Shown piece after piece: positions 8,990 through 17,680 of a stretch of 64,000 bases of DNA. The DNA comes from Achromobacter pestifer (GTDB lineage Bacteria; Pseudomonadota; Gammaproteobacteria; Burkholderiales; Burkholderiaceae_B), in NCBI RefSeq assembly GCF_013267355.1, contig NZ_CP053985.1:310001-374000 (forward strand), given 5' to 3'. The position numbers and the translations under genes were made by a program. Numbering within the stretch: the first letter of the stretch is position 1; every line of letters starts with the position of its first letter. The notes beneath the pieces were generated by a model. It did no database searches, had not been told where the DNA came from, and was given only the letters and a program-made list of their open reading frames with translations.

Positions 8990-9838
8990 CTAAGCGACCC
9001 GCAGCATCCCGTTGTCGATGACGGCCGCGTCGCGTTCCACGGCCTTCGCCCGGAAGGACCCGTCCCGCCAGATGTCCACACTCAGCGTCTCGCCGGGATA
9101 CATCGGCCCCGAAAAACGCAGCGACACGGCACGCACCGTCCCCTGCGCCGCAGGCTGCAAGCATCGGGCGACGGCGTGCGACACCATGCCGAACGTGCAC
9201 AGGCCATGCAGTATGGGCCGAGGAAATCCCGCGGCCTGGGCAACCTCGGGATCGCTGTGCAGCGGGTTGTAGTCGCCATTGAGCCGATACACCAACGCCT
9301 GCTCCCGCCGGGTGCGCGCCAACACGGTCCAGTCCGGCGGGCTGTCCGGCATGGCGTGCGCCGGGCGCGCCTGCTTGCCGGCATTCGCCATGCCGCCATC
9401 GCCCCTGAGCACATGGGTCGCGGAAGTCCGCGCGATGAGCCGTCCCGTGGCGGCATCCATCAACGTTTTCTCGGAATACAGCAACAGTCCCTTTTCGCCC
9501 TTGTCCACCGCCTCGACGACGCGGGTCTTGCCTATCAGTTCGCCCGCGGTAGGAATGGGGTGGAAGAGTTCCATCCCCTGTTCGCCATGCAGCAGCCGCA
9601 CCGTATCGGCCCCGATATCGGGCGCGTTCAGCCAGAAGCCCGGATAGCCCAGGACCACGGCCATGTAGGGCAGCACAAGCGGATCGTGCTGCCTGCCCAC
9701 GTAGGCCAGGTCGGACGCGTCGAGGGGATCCTGTCCCAGGCCCACCGATAGCGCGTACAACATGGCGTCTCGCGCCGTACAGCGTTGCCTGATCTCAGGC
9801 AATTCATAGTTCAACAGTTGCTCATAGCTCAAGCGCAT
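8990..9838 (-). CDS. MaoC-family (2-enoyl-CoA hydratase type) protein
   Basis: A 282-residue protein with a double hot-dog layout like R-specific 2-enoyl-CoA hydratases of eukaryotic peroxisomal type. The N-terminal half has the YALSVGLGQDPLDASDLAYV block. The C-terminal half carries the hydratase-2 motif YRLNGDYNPLHSDPEVAQAA, in which Asp and His are the expected catalytic pair, followed by FPRPILHGLCTFG. It would hydrate a trans-2-enoyl-CoA to an (R)-3-hydroxyacyl-CoA. The start has a GGAGGAG ribosome site. It is the promoter-distal gene of the acyl-CoA cluster and pairs naturally with the adjacent SDR. Confidence 0.85.
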   Translation of the reverse strand: MRLSYEQLLNYELPEIRQRCTARDAMLYALSVGLGQDPLDASDLAYVGRQHDPLVLPYMAVVLGYPGFWLNAPDIGADTVRLLHGEQGMELFHPIPTAGELIGKTRVVEAVDKGEKGLLLYSEKTLMDAATGRLIARTSATHVLRGDGGMANAGKQARPAHAMPDSPPDWTVLARTRREQALVYRLNGDYNPLHSDPEVAQAAGFPRPILHGLCTFGMVSHAVARCLQPAAQGTVRAVSLRFSGPMYPGETLSVDIWRDGSFRAKAVERDAAVIDNGMLRVA

Positions 9839-9889
9839 GGCGCTCCTCCGCTTTGCCTCGACGACACATCCATGACCCGGGCCCGCGGG

Positions 9890-10810
9890 TCAGATCGGAT
9901 CCCAGCTCATCACGTCGGGCGAGCGCTCCAGGGGATAGAAGTGCTTCCGCATCGCCGGAATGGCGACCTCGGCGATGCGCTGCGGTGTCCAGCCTTCGCT
10001 GAAATGGACGGAGCGCAAGGGACGCGGCTGGCTCATCAGCATGATTTCATTGGCACGCACCGCGAATATCTGGCCGCTGACTTCGCGCGCGGCATCGCTG
10101 AGCAAATACACGGCCATCGGCGCTATCTTGCCCGCCTCCATCTTCTTGAGCTTTTCCACGCGGTCGCGCTGCTGCGGCGTATCGGTGGGGATGGAGCTGG
10201 TCATGCGGCTCCAGGCCGACGGAGCGATGCAGTTGGAGCGCACCCCATACCGCCCCATGTCCAGCGCGATCATCTTGGACAAGGCCACGATGCCCAGCTT
10301 GGCCGCCCCGTAATTGGCCTGGCCATAGTTGCCGATCAGCCCGGAGGTCGAGGTCATGTGCACCATCGCGCCGCCCTCCTGTTCGCGGAAGTGCGTGGCC
10401 GCGGCCCGGCTGACGAAGAAGGTGCCATCCAGATGCACCGCGATGACCGCGCGCCATTCTTCCTCGCTCATCTTGTGGAACGAGCGGTCGCGCAGGTTGC
10501 CCGCGTTGTTGACCACGCCATCGATGCGTCCGAACTGGTCCATGGCGCACTGGACGATGGCGTTGGCGGACGCGTGCGTCGCAACCGAATCGAAATTGGC
10601 GACGGCCACGCCACCCGCGGCGCGGATCTCGGCCACGACGGCGTCCGCGGGCGCCACTGCGGTGGACAGATCGTCGCCATTGAGCGCAACCCCGATGTCG
10701 TTGACCACGACCTTGGCGCCCTCGGCCGCCAACTGCAACGCCACCTCGCGACCGATGCCGCCGCCCGCCCCGGTCACCACAACCACCTTGCCTTCCATCA
10801 TGCGTTCCAT
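9890..10810 (-). CDS. SDR-family 3-hydroxyacyl-CoA dehydrogenase-like protein
   Basis: A 306-residue short-chain dehydrogenase. The cofactor motif TGAGGGIGR is near the start, NNAG follows, and the active site has Ser in MTSTSGL and Tyr/Lys in NYGAAK. The sequence style (VVVNDIGVALNG, KMSEEEW) resembles the dehydrogenase domain of peroxisomal multifunctional enzyme type 2, which oxidises (R)-3-hydroxyacyl-CoA with NAD. The MaoC gene just downstream supplies the matching hydratase, so the two together could replace one fused protein. A GAGGAG ribosome site supports the start. The substrate is not determinable here. Confidence 0.85.
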   Translation of the reverse strand: MERMMEGKVVVVTGAGGGIGREVALQLAAEGAKVVVNDIGVALNGDDLSTAVAPADAVVAEIRAAGGVAVANFDSVATHASANAIVQCAMDQFGRIDGVVNNAGNLRDRSFHKMSEEEWRAVIAVHLDGTFFVSRAAATHFREQEGGAMVHMTSTSGLIGNYGQANYGAAKLGIVALSKMIALDMGRYGVRSNCIAPSAWSRMTSSIPTDTPQQRDRVEKLKKMEAGKIAPMAVYLLSDAAREVSGQIFAVRANEIMLMSQPRPLRSVHFSEGWTPQRIAEVAIPAMRKHFYPLERSPDVMSWDPI

Positions 10811-10872
10811 GCCTGTGTCTCCTCAAAACGGGCCGGCCGGCTTCGTCCGACGGGCCCGGTGCTGTCGATTGC

Positions 10873-11898
10873 CTACTCGGTCGTCACGTTGGCGCGGCGC
10901 ACCACCTCGGCCCACTTCCTGCCTTCGCTGCCGATGAAGGCGGCGAACTCCGCGGGCGTGTCGGGATTGGGCACCGCTCCCTGGTCCCGGATCTGTTTTT
11001 GCATGTCGGGCGTCTGAATGATGGCGACCACCTGCTTGTTGATCTCCGCCACGATGTTTTCTGGCGTCCTGGCGGGAGCCCACAGGCCGAACCACGACAC
11101 GACCTCGTAGCCGGGCACGCCGGCTTCCGCCACGGTGGGCACGTCGGGCAGTTGGTCGCTGCGCTGGGCCGAAGTCACCGCCAGCACCTTCAGCCGGCCC
11201 GCCTTGATGTGCGGCAGCGCCGAGGGCAGGTTGTCGAAAATCATCGAGATCTGGCCGCCCAGCAGGTCCGTCACCGCCGGCGTGCTGCCCTTGTAGGGCA
11301 CATGCACCATGTCGACCCCGGTCATCATCTTGAACGTCTCGCCGGACATGTGCAGCGTGCTGCCATGTCCGGAAGAGCCGAAGGTGAGTTTCCCCGGATG
11401 AGCCTTGCCATAGGCGATCAGCTCCTTCACGGTGTCGTATGGCGCGTTCTTGGGCACCACCAGGGCGTTGGGCACCATGGCGGTACGCGTGATCGGCGCG
11501 AAGTCCTTGATCGCGTCGTAGGGCATGGATTTGTACAAGCTGGGATTGATGGCGTGCGTGCCTATCGTGCCCATCACCAGCGTGTAGCCATCCGGCGCGG
11601 CGCGAGCCACCTGCGCGGTGCCGATGTTGCCGCCCGCGCCGGGCTTGTTCTCGACCACCACGGACACGCCCCAGCGCTCGCTCAGGCGTTGGCCTATCAC
11701 GCGCGCCAGGATGTCGGTGGTGCCGCCCGCCGAGAACGGCACGTTTATCGTCACCGGCTTGTTGGGAAAGCCCTGCGCCGTCTGCGCGCCCGCCGCGCCT
11801 GCGCCCAGCAGGACTGCCCATCCCAGCAATGCCAGGACCTTCAGGGGACGCTTGCGCGCAGAAGCTGCGGGCGCGTCTTTTTTGATTGTCTTGAACAT
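10873..11898 (-). CDS. Bug-family (TctC) periplasmic solute-binding protein
   Basis: A 341-residue extracytoplasmic binding protein with an N-terminal signal region (LKVLALLGWAVLLGAGAAGAQ). It has the Bug hallmarks: FPNKPVTINVPFSAGGTTDI, VVENKPGAGGNIGT, PDGYTLVMGT and the domain II motif TFGSSGHGST. Bug proteins bind carboxylates and may deliver them to TctAB-type transporters. No tctA/tctB gene is adjacent, so transport partners must lie elsewhere if used. Its place in the acyl-CoA cluster suggests it binds the carboxylic acid that the cluster degrades. It has a GAGGAG ribosome site at 11898. Confidence 0.9.
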   Translation of the reverse strand: MFKTIKKDAPAASARKRPLKVLALLGWAVLLGAGAAGAQTAQGFPNKPVTINVPFSAGGTTDILARVIGQRLSERWGVSVVVENKPGAGGNIGTAQVARAAPDGYTLVMGTIGTHAINPSLYKSMPYDAIKDFAPITRTAMVPNALVVPKNAPYDTVKELIAYGKAHPGKLTFGSSGHGSTLHMSGETFKMMTGVDMVHVPYKGSTPAVTDLLGGQISMIFDNLPSALPHIKAGRLKVLAVTSAQRSDQLPDVPTVAEAGVPGYEVVSWFGLWAPARTPENIVAEINKQVVAIIQTPDMQKQIRDQGAVPNPDTPAEFAAFIGSEGRKWAEVVRRANVTTE

Positions 11899-11939
11899 AG
11901 TCTCCTCGCTTTTTTATCCAGGTTCAGAGGCGGTGCGCC

Positions 11940-12152
11940 TCAATCCAGCACAGCAAGATCCTGCCCTTCCTCCACTTCATCACCGACCGCCACCAGCACC
12001 TTGGCGATACGGCCTGCTGCCTCGCTTTCAACGGGGATCTCCATCTTCATGGACTCGACCTTGAACGCCTCGTCGCCCGCCTGAATCCGTGCACCCTCTT
12101 CCACGCAACACGCGACCACTCGGCCCGCCACGTTGGAGACGATTTTTTTCAT
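11940..12152 (-). CDS. Stand-alone biotin carboxyl carrier (biotinyl) protein
   Basis: A 70-residue protein that is a bare biotinyl domain. The biotinylated lysine lies in VESMKMEIP (Lys near residue 36), and the fold continues with the AAGRIAKVLVAVGDEVEEGQ hairpin. Ribosome site AGGAG precedes ATG 12152. The ATG overlaps the biotin carboxylase stop by 4 nt, so the two are coupled. Such short carriers occur in acyl-CoA carboxylases with separate BC, BCCP and CT chains. It lacks the Pro/Ala-rich N-terminal linker of AccB. Confidence 0.92.
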   Translation of the reverse strand: MKKIVSNVAGRVVACCVEEGARIQAGDEAFKVESMKMEIPVESEAAGRIAKVLVAVGDEVEEGQDLAVLD

Positions 12153-13516
12153 GCCAGCTCCTTTACCGACTCTGTTGAAATCACTTCCTGCAAGCCGTCG
12201 ACGGTCATCACGCCGGCCTGGAACCGCTCCGACGCGAGCACCTGAAGAATCATCGGAATGTTGCTCTTGATGCCCTCTATCCGCATGCCACCCAGCGCGC
12301 CGCTCAACTCGCGGATCGCGGCAGCACGATCGGCCGCATGCGCGATGACCTTCGCCACCATGGGGTCGTAGTGGCTGGAAATTCGGTTGCCCTGAGCGTA
12401 GCCCGTCTCTATCCGCAGGCCGGGACGCGGCTGCGGCAGCTCGAACGTCTTCAGCACACCCGGCGAAGGCAGGAAGCGCACGGGATCCTCGGCATACACG
12501 CGCGCCTCGATCGCATGCCCCGCCACGGCGGGCTGCCCGCTGATCACCGAGGACAGCTTTTCGCCCGCGGCCAGGCGGATCTGCGCCTGCACGATGTCCA
12601 CGCCGGTGACCGCTTCCGAGATGGCGTGCTCGACCTGCAGGCGCGTGTTGACCTCGAGGAACGAAAAGCCGCTGTCCGGCGTGTACAGCATCTCGACCGT
12701 GCCGATGACGTCGTAGCCGATCTCTCCCAGGATCGCCGACAGCCGCTCGGCCATGCCGGCCACCGCCTGGCGGTCGATGGCCGGCGCCGGCGCTTCCTCG
12801 ATCACCTTCTGGTATCTGCGCTGGGTGGAGCAATCCCGTTCGAACAGGGACAGGACATTGCCAAACCTGTCCGCCAGGAACTGGAATTCGATATGCCGTG
12901 GCGACGGCACGAATCGCTCCAGGTACAGGGCGGGATTGGCAAACGCCTTTTCGGCCATGCCGCTGGCGCGTTCCCAGCAACCGGACAGCGATTGGGGATC
13001 ATGGACGGGGATCATGCCTATGCCCCCGCCGCCGCCCGCAGGCTTGATCAACACCGGATACCCGAGCGCCTGGGCCGCCTGGCGTACCGTCGCCATGTCA
13101 TCCCGGGGCAGGATGCCCGTGCTGCCGCCTGCCTGCAGGCCATGCCGTTGCATCAACTCGCGCGCGCTGGCCTTGTTGCCCAGCACGTCGATCCATTTGG
13201 ACGAAGGTCCGATGAAGCAATGCCCCGCCTCTTCGACTCTGCGCGCGAACTGCGCGTTCTCGGACAGGAATCCGTAACCCGGATGCAGCGCGTCGGCGCC
13301 GCAACGCGCCATGACCTCGAGCAACAGGTCCTGGTTGAGATAGCTGGCCCGCGCCGGCGCCGGCCCGATGCAGAAACTCTCATCGGCCTGGCCCACGTAC
13401 GGCAGGTCGGCATCGGCCTCGGAGTACACCGCCACGGACCGCAGGCCCAGCGCCTGCGCGGCGCGCAGGATACGCGCGGCGGCGGCGCCCCGGTTGGCAA
13501 TCAGGATCTTCTTCAT
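12149..13516 (-). CDS. Biotin carboxylase subunit of an acyl-CoA carboxylase
   Basis: A 455-residue ATP-grasp enzyme that carboxylates biotin on the adjacent carrier. The start MKKILIANRG at 13516 was chosen because GAGGGG lies 6 nt upstream; an ATG two codons earlier abuts that site. Seen motifs are ILIANRGAAAARI, HPGYGFLSENAQFA, the glycine loop PAGGGGGIGM, and FLEVNTRLQVEHAISE, which carries catalytic and metal residues. The glycine loop lacks the Arg of the common GGGGRGMR form. Length matches AccC (about 450). The cluster context, with its own carboxyltransferase, points to a catabolic acyl-CoA carboxylase rather than acetyl-CoA carboxylase for lipid synthesis. Confidence 0.9.
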   Translation of the reverse strand: MKKILIANRGAAAARILRAAQALGLRSVAVYSEADADLPYVGQADESFCIGPAPARASYLNQDLLLEVMARCGADALHPGYGFLSENAQFARRVEEAGHCFIGPSSKWIDVLGNKASARELMQRHGLQAGGSTGILPRDDMATVRQAAQALGYPVLIKPAGGGGGIGMIPVHDPQSLSGCWERASGMAEKAFANPALYLERFVPSPRHIEFQFLADRFGNVLSLFERDCSTQRRYQKVIEEAPAPAIDRQAVAGMAERLSAILGEIGYDVIGTVEMLYTPDSGFSFLEVNTRLQVEHAISEAVTGVDIVQAQIRLAAGEKLSSVISGQPAVAGHAIEARVYAEDPVRFLPSPGVLKTFELPQPRPGLRIETGYAQGNRISSHYDPMVAKVIAHAADRAAAIRELSGALGGMRIEGIKSNIPMILQVLASERFQAGVMTVDGLQEVISTESVKELA

Positions 13517-13526
13517 CTGCATCCCC

Positions 13527-15071
13527 TCAGGGCCGGTAACCGGTGGCCACCACGCCGGGCTGGCGCAGCGGCGCGGCCAGATTGGCGAACTCGACCAAGC
13601 GCGCACGCGTGCAGGCCGGATCGATGATGTCCTCGATAACGAAGGCCTCCGCGCTGCGGAAAGGGGACGTCAGGGCGCGCACTCTTTCCTCGATCTCCGC
13701 GCGCTTGGCTTCGGGGTCGGAGGCCGCCTCGATCTCGGACCGGTACGCCACCTCCAGACCGCCCTCGATCGGCAGCGAGCCCCATTGCGCCGATGGCCAG
13801 GCATAGCGGAAATTGAAACGGCTGGAATTCTGATGGCCGCCCGCGGCCACGCCGAAAGCCCGCCGCATGATCAGCGAGAACCACGGCACCGTCGACTGCG
13901 CGACCGCCGTCAGCGCCCTCACGCCGGCGCGCATCACGCCGTCCTTCTCGGCTTCCAGGCCGATCTGGAAACCCGCGATGTCGACCAAGTTCACCACTGG
14001 CAGGTGGAAGGTTTCGGCCAGGTCGACCAGGCGGGTGAATTTCTCGGCGGTGTGCCGGTCCCAGCCGCCGCCATAGTGGTAGGGATTGCTGGCGACGAAC
14101 AGCACGGGCCAGCCATCCACCCGGGCCAGTCCGCCCACGATCGCCTTGCCCCAATGCCGGCCGATTTCGAACACGCTGCCCGGATCGAACAAGGTGTCCA
14201 GTATCGGCCGGATCTTGTAGACCTTGCGCGTGTCCTTCGGAATGGCCGTGCGCAGCCAATCCTGATCAGCCGCCGCGGCCGGAACCTCGCCCCTGGGCGC
14301 AAGCTCGTGCACGGACGCAGGCAGATACGACAGGAAGCGCCTGACCGCGGCGAAGGCCTCGTCCTCGGAATCCACCTCGTCGTCCACCACGCCATTGCGC
14401 GTGTGGATGGCACTGCCGCCGAGCTCGTTCTTGCTCAGATTCTGGCCTATCTTGGCCACCACCGGGGGCCCCGCGATGAACAGCTGCGACGTGTTCTTGA
14501 CCATGACGCAGTAGTGGCTACCCGCCACGCGCGCCGCTCCTTGGCCCGCCACCGATCCGAGGGCCAGCGACACCACAGGCACCTGGGCCAGATTGCGCGC
14601 CACATAGGCCCAGATCTTCATCTTCGGCAGCAGCGCATGGCCCATCTTTTCGATGTTCTTGACCGAGCCCCCTCCGCCCGTGCCGTCGATCAGGCGCACC
14701 AGCGGAAGGCGCAGGTCGAACGCCATCTGTTCAGCGTAAATCATCTTGTCGCCCACGGCGCCATCGTTGGCGCCGCCGCGCACGGTGAAGTCGTCGCCCA
14801 CGACCACGACGGGTTTGCTGTCCAGCGCCGCGCGCCCCATGATCACGTTCGAGGGCATCACATGGACCAGGCGGCCCTGTTCGTCATACTCGCCGCTGCC
14901 GGCCAGCCCTCCCACCTCGACGAACGAACCGCCATCGACCAGCCGTTCGATCCGCTGGCGGATGTCCAGCTTGCCCGCGTCATGCTGACGCTTCACCTTC
15001 TCCACGCCCCCCATGCGCAGGGAAAATTCCTTGCGGCGTGCCAGTTCGTCCAACTCCTGCGTCCAGCTCAT
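13527..15071 (-). CDS. Carboxyltransferase subunit of an acyl-CoA carboxylase
   Basis: A 514-residue crotonase-fold carboxyltransferase (pfam carboxyl_trans type) in which both N and C halves are present in one chain, as in propionyl-, methylcrotonyl- or geranyl-CoA carboxylase beta chains. Visible elements are the IRQRIERLVDGGSFVEVGG start, LIDGTGGGGSVKN, the oxyanion-like GSVAGQGAARVAGSHY segment, and FAVASNPYHYGG-type and LVDIAGFQIGLEAEKDGVMR elements in the C half. Start MSWTQEL at 15071 follows GGAGGAAG. It lies 10 nt upstream of the biotin carboxylase. The acyl-CoA substrate cannot be read from the sequence. Confidence 0.88.
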   Translation of the reverse strand: MSWTQELDELARRKEFSLRMGGVEKVKRQHDAGKLDIRQRIERLVDGGSFVEVGGLAGSGEYDEQGRLVHVMPSNVIMGRAALDSKPVVVVGDDFTVRGGANDGAVGDKMIYAEQMAFDLRLPLVRLIDGTGGGGSVKNIEKMGHALLPKMKIWAYVARNLAQVPVVSLALGSVAGQGAARVAGSHYCVMVKNTSQLFIAGPPVVAKIGQNLSKNELGGSAIHTRNGVVDDEVDSEDEAFAAVRRFLSYLPASVHELAPRGEVPAAAADQDWLRTAIPKDTRKVYKIRPILDTLFDPGSVFEIGRHWGKAIVGGLARVDGWPVLFVASNPYHYGGGWDRHTAEKFTRLVDLAETFHLPVVNLVDIAGFQIGLEAEKDGVMRAGVRALTAVAQSTVPWFSLIMRRAFGVAAGGHQNSSRFNFRYAWPSAQWGSLPIEGGLEVAYRSEIEAASDPEAKRAEIEERVRALTSPFRSAEAFVIEDIIDPACTRARLVEFANLAAPLRQPGVVATGYRP

Positions 15072-15103
15072 TACTTCCTCCCTTGACGGCGCCGACCTGA
15101 AAT

Positions 15104-15772
15104 TCAGGGCGCCAGTTCGATCCACGCATCGTCCAGTTTCAAGTCCACTGCGGTCCGCGCCTGCAGCGCCGCGAAATCCAGACCCCGCACCATCGCCCGC
15201 ACCTGCATTCCGTCCGGTGTGATGTCCATGATTGCCAGGTCGCTATAGATGCGATCGACCACGGCCTTGCCGGTAAGGGGATAGGAGCATTCAGGCACGA
15301 TCTTCGGCCGGCCGTCGCGGTCCACGTGCTGCATCATCACGAAGATGCGCTTCGCGCCCGCCACCAAGTCCATGGCCCCGCCCACGGCCGGGATCGAGTC
15401 TGCGCGCCCCGTGTCCCAATTGGCCAGATCGCCCTCGGCCGATACCTGGAAGGCGCCCAGCACGGTGAGGTCGATATGGCCGCCGCGCATCATCGAAAAG
15501 GACACTACGTGGTCGGTGATCGAGGCCCCGATGTCCAGCGCGACGGGCTCCTTGCTGGCATTGAGCAGATCCCTGTCGACCGCGGCGCCCGGCGGCAGGC
15601 CCTTCATGCCCAGGATGCCGTTTTCGCTGTGCAGCACCACGCCGCGCTCGGGCTTCAGATAGTCGGCCACCGAGGTGGGCATGCCTATGCCCAGATTGAC
15701 GTAGGAGGCGGGCGGAATGTCGTCTGCGACGAGCTGCGCCATGCGCGCGCGGGACAGGCTATTGATGCTCAT
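15104..15772 (-). CDS. CoA-transferase beta subunit (SCOT/AtoA type)
   Basis: A 222-residue subunit B of a family I 3-oxoacid CoA-transferase. The NLGIGMPTSVADYL motif and HSENGILGMKG carry the catalytic Glu (in SENG), and GAKRIFVMMQH and ECSYPLTG complete the fold. It starts inside the 3' end of the alpha-subunit gene (14-nt overlap), typical of these pairs. With subunit A it would activate a free acid using a CoA donor such as succinyl-CoA or acetyl-CoA, an entry step for the cluster. Confidence 0.92.
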   Translation of the reverse strand: MSINSLSRARMAQLVADDIPPASYVNLGIGMPTSVADYLKPERGVVLHSENGILGMKGLPPGAAVDRDLLNASKEPVALDIGASITDHVVSFSMMRGGHIDLTVLGAFQVSAEGDLANWDTGRADSIPAVGGAMDLVAGAKRIFVMMQHVDRDGRPKIVPECSYPLTGKAVVDRIYSDLAIMDITPDGMQVRAMVRGLDFAALQARTAVDLKLDDAWIELAP

Positions 15773-16448
15773 TGGGGCACTCGACGATGCGTTGAACGAA
15801 GATTCCGGGCGTCATGACCTGCTCCGGCGCCAACGCCCCCAGAGGCACCACCTGGTCGACCTGAGCCACCGTCAATCGCGCGGCCATGCACATCACGGGT
15901 CCGAAATTGCGGCTGGCGTAGCGATAGGTCAGGTTTCCCACGCTATCTCCGTACCGGGCCTTCACGAAAGCCACATCGCCTGGCAGCGGCTCTTCCAGCA
16001 CATAACCTCGGCCATTGATGGAGCGTGTTTCCTTGCCTTGCGCCAACCGCGTTCCATAGGCCGTGGGCGTAAAGAACGGCCCCATGCCCGCGCCGGCGGC
16101 GCGCAGGCGTTCTGCCAGCGTGCCTTGCGGCACGACCTCCAGTTCTATCCTGCCCGCCGCATACCATTCGCCGAACGCGGCGGCATTGGGCTTCTTGGGA
16201 TTCGAGGAGCGTGCGAAGGAGCAAATCACTTTGCGCACCCTGCCCGCGCGGATCAGCTGGCTCAGACCCGGCTCGCCATTGCCCGCATTGTTGTTGACGA
16301 CGGTCAGTTCCCGCGCCCCCGTCTCCAGCAAGGCCTGCAGCAATTCCGTCGGTACCCCGGACGCGCCGAACCCGCCTATCATCAACGTAGCGCCATCCGC
16401 CACGCCGGCCACGGCCTCCTCCAGGGAAGGCACGATCTTGTTCAACAT
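15759..16448 (-). CDS. CoA-transferase alpha subunit (SCOT/AtoD type)
   Basis: A 229-residue subunit A, start MLNKIVPS at 16448, with GGGGT 6 nt upstream; an ATG four codons earlier lacks a ribosome site. The family motif is clear: GATLMIGGFGASGVPTELLQ near residue 20-40, then VNNNAGNGEPGLSQLI, KKPNAAAFGEWYAAGRIELE and GDVAFVKARYGDSVGNLTYR. The CDS runs 14 nt into the beta subunit. Family I heterodimers transfer CoA between acids; the substrates here are unknown. Confidence 0.92.
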   Translation of the reverse strand: MLNKIVPSLEEAVAGVADGATLMIGGFGASGVPTELLQALLETGARELTVVNNNAGNGEPGLSQLIRAGRVRKVICSFARSSNPKKPNAAAFGEWYAAGRIELEVVPQGTLAERLRAAGAGMGPFFTPTAYGTRLAQGKETRSINGRGYVLEEPLPGDVAFVKARYGDSVGNLTYRYASRNFGPVMCMAARLTVAQVDQVVPLGALAPEQVMTPGIFVQRIVECPNEHQ

Positions 16449-16507
16449 TGCATACCCCATGGCGGTGGACGCGGTTGTCGCGCCTGCACCGCAGTCTTGT
16501 TGGACGG

Positions 16508-17680
16508 TTAGAGCACCGGCTGCGCGCTGAGGATCGCGGTCGACTGGCTGGACAAGGTGCCGCCGTTGCCGTGCACCAGGGCCAGATTCGGATCCTTCAA
16601 CTGACGCGCGCCGCACTCGCCGCGCAACTGCCTGACGGCCTCCACCATGAGGAACACGCCGTACATGCCCGGATGCACGCAGGACAGGCCGCCGCCATTG
16701 GTATTGACCGCCAGCCGCCCGCCCGGCGCGATCGCGCCGTCGTCCACGAACGCGCCGCCCTCGCCCTTCCGGCAGAAGCCCAGGTCTTCCAGAAACAGGA
16801 TGGTGTTGATGGTGAAGGCGTCGTACAGCATGGCCAGATCCATGTCCTTCGCGGATACGCCGGCCATCTCGTAGCAGCGCTTGCCCGATTCAAGCGCCGC
16901 GGTCACCGTCAGGTCGTGCATGGACGAAACCTGCCGGTTCCACACCGCGGTCGCGTTGCCCAGGACGTACACCGGCGGCTTGGCGCAATCGCGGGCCCGG
17001 TCCGCGCGCGTCAGCACGAAGGCGCCGGCGCCGTCGCTGACCATGCAGCAGTCGCGCACCGTAAAGGGCTCGCAGACCGGACGCGCCGCCTCGACGTCCG
17101 CCAGCGACAGCGGTTCGCGCATGGTGGCTTCCGGATTCAATTGCGCCCATTTCCGCGCGGCCACGGCCACTTCCGACAATTGCTTGCGCGTGGTGCCGTA
17201 CTGATGCATGTGGCGGCTCGCGGCCAAGGCGTAGGCCGCCGCCGGCAAGGGCGGGTCATAAGGTGTTTCGTAGGGCTGCGGGTCGATCGATTTCCGCACG
17301 CGCGTCAGATCGGCGCGGTTGAATTTGGCGGTGCGCTGGGTGCTGCCGTAGCAGACCAGGACCGCATTGCATTGCCCGGACGACAGCGCGTGCATCGCCG
17401 GCAGCAGATGCGCCACGTAACTGGAGCCGCCTATCATGGTGCTGTCCAGAAAGGTTGGGCGTATGCCTAGATACTCGACGACCGACATCGCCCACATGGG
17501 TGACAGGGAACTGCAGGTCGTGATGCCGTCTATGTCCTTGAGGCTCAGGCCGGCGTCCGCGATCGCGGCCATCGCGGCCTGCGCCAGCACTTCCTGCTCG
17601 CTAAAGCCGCGCGCCTGTCCCAGCCCGGCCTGCCCCACGCCGACCACGGCAGTCTTGCCTCTCAAGTCGCGCAGCGTCAT
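16508..17680 (-). CDS. SCPx-type thiolase (lipid-transfer-protein thiolase)
   Basis: A 390-residue thiolase of the non-decarboxylating SCP2/lipid-transfer family. Start MTLRDLRG at 17680 overlaps the OB-fold gene stop (ATGA). Visible features are VVGVGQAGLGQARGFSEQEV, the active-site region ITTCSSLSPMWAM, GGSSYVAHLLPAMHALSSGQ, DCCMVSDGAGAFVLTR, NTNGGGLSCVHPGMYG and the C-terminal LVHGNGGTLSSQS. It would cleave a 3-oxoacyl-CoA. In steroid and related pathways these thiolases work as a complex with a DUF35/OB-fold partner, which is the next gene upstream here. Confidence 0.88.
   Translation of the reverse strand: MTLRDLRGKTAVVGVGQAGLGQARGFSEQEVLAQAAMAAIADAGLSLKDIDGITTCSSLSPMWAMSVVEYLGIRPTFLDSTMIGGSSYVAHLLPAMHALSSGQCNAVLVCYGSTQRTAKFNRADLTRVRKSIDPQPYETPYDPPLPAAAYALAASRHMHQYGTTRKQLSEVAVAARKWAQLNPEATMREPLSLADVEAARPVCEPFTVRDCCMVSDGAGAFVLTRADRARDCAKPPVYVLGNATAVWNRQVSSMHDLTVTAALESGKRCYEMAGVSAKDMDLAMLYDAFTINTILFLEDLGFCRKGEGGAFVDDGAIAPGGRLAVNTNGGGLSCVHPGMYGVFLMVEAVRQLRGECGARQLKDPNLALVHGNGGTLSSQSTAILSAQPVL

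Noticed and set aside
11940..12980. 346-codon frame containing the biotinyl domain
   Set aside because: Only the last 70 codons are the carrier; the rest is out-of-frame biotin carboxylase sequence.
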